A DNA stretch of 10,010 nucleotides from positions 1 through 10,010 of the forward strand of contig JAKATY010000062.1 in the NCBI GenBank assembly GCA_021827955.1. Direction: 5' to 3'. Shown one piece after another: positions 6,217 to 10,010 of the stretch. This DNA is from Microcaldota archaeon (lineage in GTDB: Archaea; Micrarchaeota; Micrarchaeia; Micrarchaeales; Micrarchaeaceae). The translations under genes were made by a program, and so were the position numbers. The notes under the pieces were generated by a model. The model was not told where the DNA came from, did not search any database, and worked only from the letters and a program-made list of their open reading frames with translations. Every line of letters starts with the position of its first letter. Positions within the stretch are counted from its first letter, which is position 1.

Positions 6217-7194
6217 TCAGCAGCTATTTTCTATTGTTATAGTTTGCTGGTATGTGCCTGCCGGCGTTCCTGCAGGTACTCCAAGACCGAAGTATATTGG
6301 GCTGTTTGTGGTAGGGTTTATTGTGTTGGGTGCCGCTATTGTTATGCCTGTCGTTGTTGCGGTGCCCGTAAGCGCGTTGCCTGTGTATGTGCTTTGCGAG
6401 CTGGCTGACCAAAGCGTGTTGCTTGTTCCAAAGCCTATTAAAGAGTTCGATACTGAATTCCAGGTAGTGCCTGATACCAGTACACTTGCCTGTGCGTTCC
6501 CATTGGGGTCATAATCTGTTATCAGTTTGTTTGTAGGTGTGTTCGTAGTAGGCGTCAGTGAACCGAATGATATGGCGTTAGGAGTTAGAGATATAAAGCA
6601 TGTTGGCTGTACCGTTACCTCTGCGGTTACAAAGCTGTTATAGGGAGCACTTACTATGGCGTTGAACGTGCTATATGTTGTATTCTCGTTTTCGAAGTTT
6701 ATCGTTTGGACGTAATTGCCCGGAGGCGTTCCGCCAGGAATTGTAACCCCGAAATATATATTATTGCTTGTAGTCGAAGTAGAAAGGCTCGGCTGTGATA
6801 TGTATATGTTTGTGTTTGCGAAAGTGCCGGAAAGCGCTGTTCCTCCTGATGCACTTAGCGGTGCTGCGCTCCACACCGTGTTGCTTACCCCTATGCTGTT
6901 GCCTCCATAGATCCAGGTTGCGCCTTCTACAAGAATGTTGGCTCCAATGTTTCCTCCTACGTCAGAGTCCGCAACCAAAACGTTTGCGTCATAGCTTCCA
7001 AGAGGGTAAAGCGAACCAAAGTTTATTGTGTTGGGGGCAACATCCAGATAAATGACATTGCCTACCTGCACGTTTGCAACTACGGTGTTCGATGAGCTAG
7101 CGTAAGCAAAATTCATGCTTCCGCCAAGCGCAAGAATAGCCGCAAAACCGACTATTGCTGCTATTATCAAACTGTAATAATAAGATTTTTTCAT
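6217..7194 (-). CDS. Secreted protein with two tandem beta-rich domains
   Basis: This 325-residue protein of unknown family starts with a signal peptide or N-terminal anchor (MKKSYYYSLIIAAIVGFAAI, possible cleavage after the AYA at 30-32). The remainder is two copies of one domain, about 45-169 and 196-323. Shared landmarks are PNTINFGSLYPLG and PNAISFGSLTPTT; SNTVWSA and SNTLWSA; NNIYFGVTIPGGTPPGNYVQTI and SPIYFGLGVPAGTPAGTYQQTI. It is rich in Ser, Thr, Asn and Gly, as expected of an extracellular beta sandwich. Two cysteines occur, C199 at the start of the second copy and C325 as the last residue, perhaps a disulfide closing that domain. No C-terminal membrane helix is seen. It has a strong own TATA box and is followed after 15 bases by the basic-tailed membrane protein, a plausible partner at the cell surface. 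Confidence 0.85.
   Translation of the reverse strand: MKKSYYYSLIIAAIVGFAAILALGGSMNFAYASSSNTVVANVQVGNVIYLDVAPNTINFGSLYPLGSYDANVLVADSDVGGNIGANILVEGATWIYGGNSIGVSNTVWSAAPLSASGGTALSGTFANTNIYISQPSLSTSTTSNNIYFGVTIPGGTPPGNYVQTINFENENTTYSTFNAIVSAPYNSFVTAEVTVQPTCFISLTPNAISFGSLTPTTNTPTNKLITDYDPNGNAQASVLVSGTTWNSVSNSLIGFGTSNTLWSASSQSTYTGNALTGTATTTGITIAAPNTINPTTNSPIYFGLGVPAGTPAGTYQQTITIENSC
6226..6609 (-). repeat. Tandem domain copy 2 of the secreted protein
   Basis: Encodes residues about 196-323, aligned with copy 1 through the FGSL, SNT-WSA, IYFG and P-GTP-G-Y-QTI landmarks. Unlike copy 1 it carries cysteines, one at its start and one just past its end. Confidence 0.8.
6688..7062 (-). repeat. Tandem domain copy 1 of the secreted protein
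   Basis: Encodes residues about 45-169. It is cysteine-free and similar in length and order of motifs to copy 2. Similarity is partly visible at the DNA level around the GGCGTTCC segments (near 6265 and 6724). This points to an internal duplication rather than convergence. Confidence 0.8.
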
Positions 7195-7200
7195 GTCTAT

Positions 7201-7207
7201 CTACCAC
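7201..7207 (-). promoter_or_regulatory. Ribosome binding site of the tandem-domain protein gene
   Basis: The minus strand reads GTGGTAG, ending 6 bases before the ATG at 7194. It is a moderate match to the archaeal anti-Shine-Dalgarno sequence and supports this start. Confidence 0.5.
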
Positions 7208-7232
7208 GATAACATTATAGGTTATTAACTGC

Positions 7233-7242
7233 TATTTATATA
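7233..7242 (-). promoter_or_regulatory. Strong TATA box upstream of the tandem-domain protein gene
   Basis: The minus strand reads TATATAAATA, the best TATA match in the window. It is centred near 7238 and predicts a start near 7212 with a leader of about 17 bases. It lies in the 129-base gap after the ATPase gene and suggests that the last two genes of the block have their own promoter. Confidence 0.65.
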
Positions 7243-7323
7243 CTTTTCTATCTCCTCTGAAAAGCGGAACAAAAGCTATTTGCATTCGGGAAAGCCCCAT
7301 GTTCTCTCAATTATTCCAATCCC

Positions 7324-8100
7324 TTATCTCTTCAAAATCCTGCTCCAGAACCTTCTTTTTCTTGTTGCAGAGGATCCTTCTTCTTGATATACATTGCCAG
7401 AGCCGTAGTACCTTGACAGCTGTTGTACTGACTTGGCGAATCTGTTCCTGTAGTCCATTATATAAGCAGGAATGTGCTCTTCTATGCTTATGGGTACGAT
7501 ATCGTCTTCAGGCAAAGAGCCCACTATCCTGCCTTCATACATCTCCTCGATCTCTCTCCTGTGGAGCTCGTATTTCCTGTTTCTTACCCTGTTTATGATA
7601 AGGCTATGCCTTGCTTTCTCGCTGTTCAGCATGTCTGCTACCCTTATTATGCTCGCCAAGCTGGGCATGTCGGGCGTAGCAACAAGCAGATTTTCATCCA
7701 CGTATTTTGCAATTCCCTGCGTATAATATCCTGGCTGGGTATCTACCACAACGAAATTGTAGCTGGTCTTTTTCAAATTCTGTATGAGTTTTCTTATCTC
7801 TTCCTCTCCTGCGACGAAAGGCTTGGAATTGATTGTTCCTGTGACTACATGCATGCCTGTAGGCCCGTGCACAGATATTATGTCCCTGAGCTGCGCTTTG
7901 GAATATAGGAGCTGCTTGTACCCTATGTTTGATTTTTCAAGGCCTATGTGGAACCCTACGCTCGGGTTTGTCGTGTCCGCATCAATCAGCAGCGTTCTGT
8001 ATCCGTTGGACTGCAGGGCGCATGCCATGTTAACCGATATGGTTGTCTTTCCCACACCGCCCTTCTGCGATGCTACTCTTATTATATATGGATCTGGCAT
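7324..8100 (-). CDS. MinD/ParA-family P-loop ATPase
   Basis: This 258-residue protein is a deviant-Walker ATPase of the MinD/ParA superfamily, which dimerises on ATP and positions cellular structures or DNA. Visible motifs are the deviant Walker A KGGVGKTT (13-20, with signature K13 and K18), TLLIDADTTNPS (36-47, switch I), and FVVVDTQPG (116-124, Walker B/switch II, with Gln where Pro or Ala is common). NR at 170-171 is the usual adenine-contact position. The length is normal for the family. The C-terminus ends in a basic aromatic stretch (RKRRFWSRILKR, 247-258) that could bind membrane or nucleic acid. It starts directly at the stop codon of the large surface protein (TAGATG), so translation is probably coupled. 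No ParB, MinE or archaellum gene is adjacent. It may be a MinD-like positioning ATPase for a surface structure, or a chromosome ParA. The motifs are certain, the role is not. Confidence 0.93.
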   Translation of the reverse strand: MPDPYIIRVASQKGGVGKTTISVNMACALQSNGYRTLLIDADTTNPSVGFHIGLEKSNIGYKQLLYSKAQLRDIISVHGPTGMHVVTGTINSKPFVAGEEEIRKLIQNLKKTSYNFVVVDTQPGYYTQGIAKYVDENLLVATPDMPSLASIIRVADMLNSEKARHSLIINRVRNRKYELHRREIEEMYEGRIVGSLPEDDIVPISIEEHIPAYIMDYRNRFAKSVQQLSRYYGSGNVYQEEGSSATRKRRFWSRILKR

Positions 8101-10010
8101 CTATTCGACCCTTCTTATGTGCTCTTTGAGTTCTCTAAGTTTTGCAGCTCTTTCCGGATTATATCTTGCCCTGTATCTCTTTTTATGCATTTCTATCAAA
8201 GCTACTAAGATTGCTATTGCAGCCGCTATCCCAATGCTATATGGCATGTAGCCTTTTAGCTCAGCAGGCTTTTGCGGTATCGTTGTTGTAACCGCAACTG
8301 TAGTAGTAACAACAGGCCGTGGCAATACTACGAGGTCGAAAGTGTAATTGTCGCTTATCCCTGCCCCAGAAACAAACAACGTAACTACGTAAGTGCCGCT
8401 CGCAGGAGCAAAAATCTTAAATCTAGGCAAAAGCACAGTATTTGGCAAAACGCTAAAGCTCTGGGTATTATTTATTACGGTCATGCTTGGCGGACCAAGG
8501 ACGCTAAATGTTATGTTGTTTGGCCTAGTGCCCGAATAAAGCGCGCCTACGCTTAACATGCCGGAAACATTGGCATAAAATGTAGGTATGTTTATGTTGA
8601 AAAGCTTTATCGTGCTTATTGGGACTTGCGATGGCACAGTAAACGATATGGGGGAACTTTCGAACGCAGCCAAATCTGTAGCATTCTTTACCGTATAGTA
8701 AAGCGTGGAAGTAGCCCCTGCAGGCAAAACGGGCAGATACCATTCTATGTTATACACGCCGCTCGAAAAACTTACATTGCCTGCAGCGCCAGCTATGCTT
8801 ATGTCGCTTGTGTTTCTTGCTACTATTCCAGGTATGCTGATCGACGCCGTTGTGTTATAAATGTTCGTGCTTGTAGGGTTAAGCACCTCTACCTCCCCCT
8901 GCACGTTTTTCGAATTGTTGAGGGCTGTTATCGTGTTGAGGAGCGAAGGCTTTGAAGTGTTGGGGCTTTCAACTACAACTGTTATATACTGCGTGTAGGA
9001 TGTCGGTGTTCCGTTTACCGGGGTGATGGTTTCAGGCAGGCCGGCGATATAGCTTCCGGGCTGCAAGCTACTGGAAACATTCAGCAGCACACTGACGCTT
9101 GCCCCCTGGTTTGGCGGCAAGTACAAGCTTCCTGCGGATGTCGAGACCGATATCCCTGCTGGTATAGCGGGGTCTGTAAAATTTACCCATATCGGAACGG
9201 AGTTGCGGTTGTATACGCTAAGCGGACTTACCGCACTCTTTCCAGAAAACGTCGTGACGAGCACAGGAGTGGATGTGTATACTACATTGTTTATAGATGC
9301 CGGAGGCGGCGGTACGGGTTTTGGCGGAGGAGGAGATGAAGAAGGCCTTTTAACTACAGCATAGCTAAAAGCGTATTTCGGAGATGTTTGCTCTCCAGAA
9401 GCATATGTTTTATGTCCTAAAGAATAACTGCTGTAGTAAGTCACATACTCTGATACGTTGTAGGTGCCTATATTTGGGGATACGGTATAGAGCGTTACAG
9501 ATCTGCTGACATTGCTGTTTGCGCCAATGGCCCCTATCGTGTAGTTTGTCTCGTTAGCGAATCCTCTGGGCCCCGCTATTTCCATATGCAATACTGTGTT
9601 GCTTGTGCTAGAAAGATTTCCTGCATTTTCCATGCTAGTATAGAAGGTTACTGGCGAGCCGATACTCACAGAAGGCGTTGACGAGGCGCTTGTTATTAAG
9701 ATATTTGCGGGAGTCGCTACCAGGAATTCTGCGGGCGAGTTGTTTTGCTGCCTGTAATACTTGCTGTTGAATGAAATATTGACATAGTAACTCCCTATGC
9801 TGAGATTCCTGCCAAGGCTTATCTCAAAGGTCTTTTTTGACATGCTTATGTTCTCTGCTTCCAGCGTGTTTGAAAATACCGGATTCAACGGCGTGCTTTT
9901 TGCACTCCATATATCCAGTGTGCCATTCATAGAGCGTATGACCCCGCAGTTAACGGCAGTGGCAAGCGAATAATTGAATATTATGTTTGAAGATGTGACG
10001 TAAAAAGTCG
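8101..10010 (-). CDS. Large Ser/Thr-rich type I surface protein, 5' end missing
   Basis: The frame is open to the right edge, giving at least 635 residues. The ATG at 9930 has no ribosome binding site and 26 sense codons lie above it in frame, so the true start is outside. Numbering from that Met, beta-rich Ig-like domains fill about 1-190 and 215-535, split by a proline-rich hinge (196-211, PSSSPPPPKPVPPPPA). A Thr-rich stalk (541-550) leads to one transmembrane helix (about 562-581). The cytoplasmic tail of 28 residues is basic and helical (11 Lys/Arg, 4 Glu). About two dozen N-glycosylation sequons are spread over the outer part, and one Cys lies above the Met. This suits an S-layer, adhesin or pilus-associated protein. 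The signal peptide should be upstream. The stop codon abuts the start of the MinD/ParA ATPase, so the two are likely linked in function. No named family is recognised. Confidence 0.88.
   Translation of the reverse strand, partial: TFYVTSSNIIFNYSLATAVNCGVIRSMNGTLDIWSAKSTPLNPVFSNTLEAENISMSKKTFEISLGRNLSIGSYYVNISFNSKYYRQQNNSPAEFLVATPANILITSASSTPSVSIGSPVTFYTSMENAGNLSSTSNTVLHMEIAGPRGFANETNYTIGAIGANSNVSRSVTLYTVSPNIGTYNVSEYVTYYSSYSLGHKTYASGEQTSPKYAFSYAVVKRPSSSPPPPKPVPPPPASINNVVYTSTPVLVTTFSGKSAVSPLSVYNRNSVPIWVNFTDPAIPAGISVSTSAGSLYLPPNQGASVSVLLNVSSSLQPGSYIAGLPETITPVNGTPTSYTQYITVVVESPNTSKPSLLNTITALNNSKNVQGEVEVLNPTSTNIYNTTASISIPGIVARNTSDISIAGAAGNVSFSSGVYNIEWYLPVLPAGATSTLYYTVKNATDLAAFESSPISFTVPSQVPISTIKLFNINIPTFYANVSGMLSVGALYSGTRPNNITFSVLGPPSMTVINNTQSFSVLPNTVLLPRFKIFAPASGTYVVTLFVSGAGISDNYTFDLVVLPRPVVTTTVAVTTTIPQKPAELKGYMPYSIGIAAAIAILVALIEMHKKRYRARYNPERAAKLRELKEHIRRVE

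Overview
The window comes from an archaeon. It carries archaeal-type genes (uL16/L10e, archaeal Dph2 with its three cysteines, FtsZ, a class III signal peptide pilin-like protein), TATA-like boxes about 25 bp ahead of expected transcript starts, GGTGA-type ribosome binding sites, and U-rich terminators. The pilin-like N-terminus (QSAMEYLMTYGWAILII) and the small, tightly packed genes recall DPANN archaea, most of all Micrarchaeota (ARMAN-like). The domain assignment is firm. The phylum is an inference from memory of such proteins.

Left part (1-2,914): the 5' two-thirds of a glutamate dehydrogenase gene runs off the left edge on the minus strand. Divergent to it is a single pilin-like gene on the plus strand, ending in a long T-rich terminator. 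Facing that is a minus-strand translation pair, ribosomal protein L10e followed by dph2 (diphthamide synthesis on elongation factor 2). Middle (2,915-5,372): a divergent promoter region separates L10e from ftsZ. Two unrecognised minus-strand genes follow ftsZ, a charged helical protein converging on it and a beta-rich soluble protein.

Right part (5,491-10,010): four minus-strand genes form a cell-surface block. In transcription order they are: a large Ser/Thr/Asn-rich type I membrane protein that enters from beyond the right edge; a MinD/ParA-type ATPase that starts directly at its stop codon (TAGATG); a secreted protein made of two tandem copies of one beta-rich domain; and a signal-peptide/one-TM protein whose cytoplasmic tail of 59 residues holds 30 Lys/Arg. 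A strong TATA box before the third gene suggests two adjoining transcription units.

The surface block is the most interesting part. A MinD/ParA ATPase translationally coupled to a large surface protein with a basic cytoplasmic tail suggests spatial positioning of a surface structure. That function is inferred and not shown by the sequence. No tRNA, rRNA, CRISPR array, insertion sequence or integrase was seen. No stretch longer than 300 bases lacks a gene.
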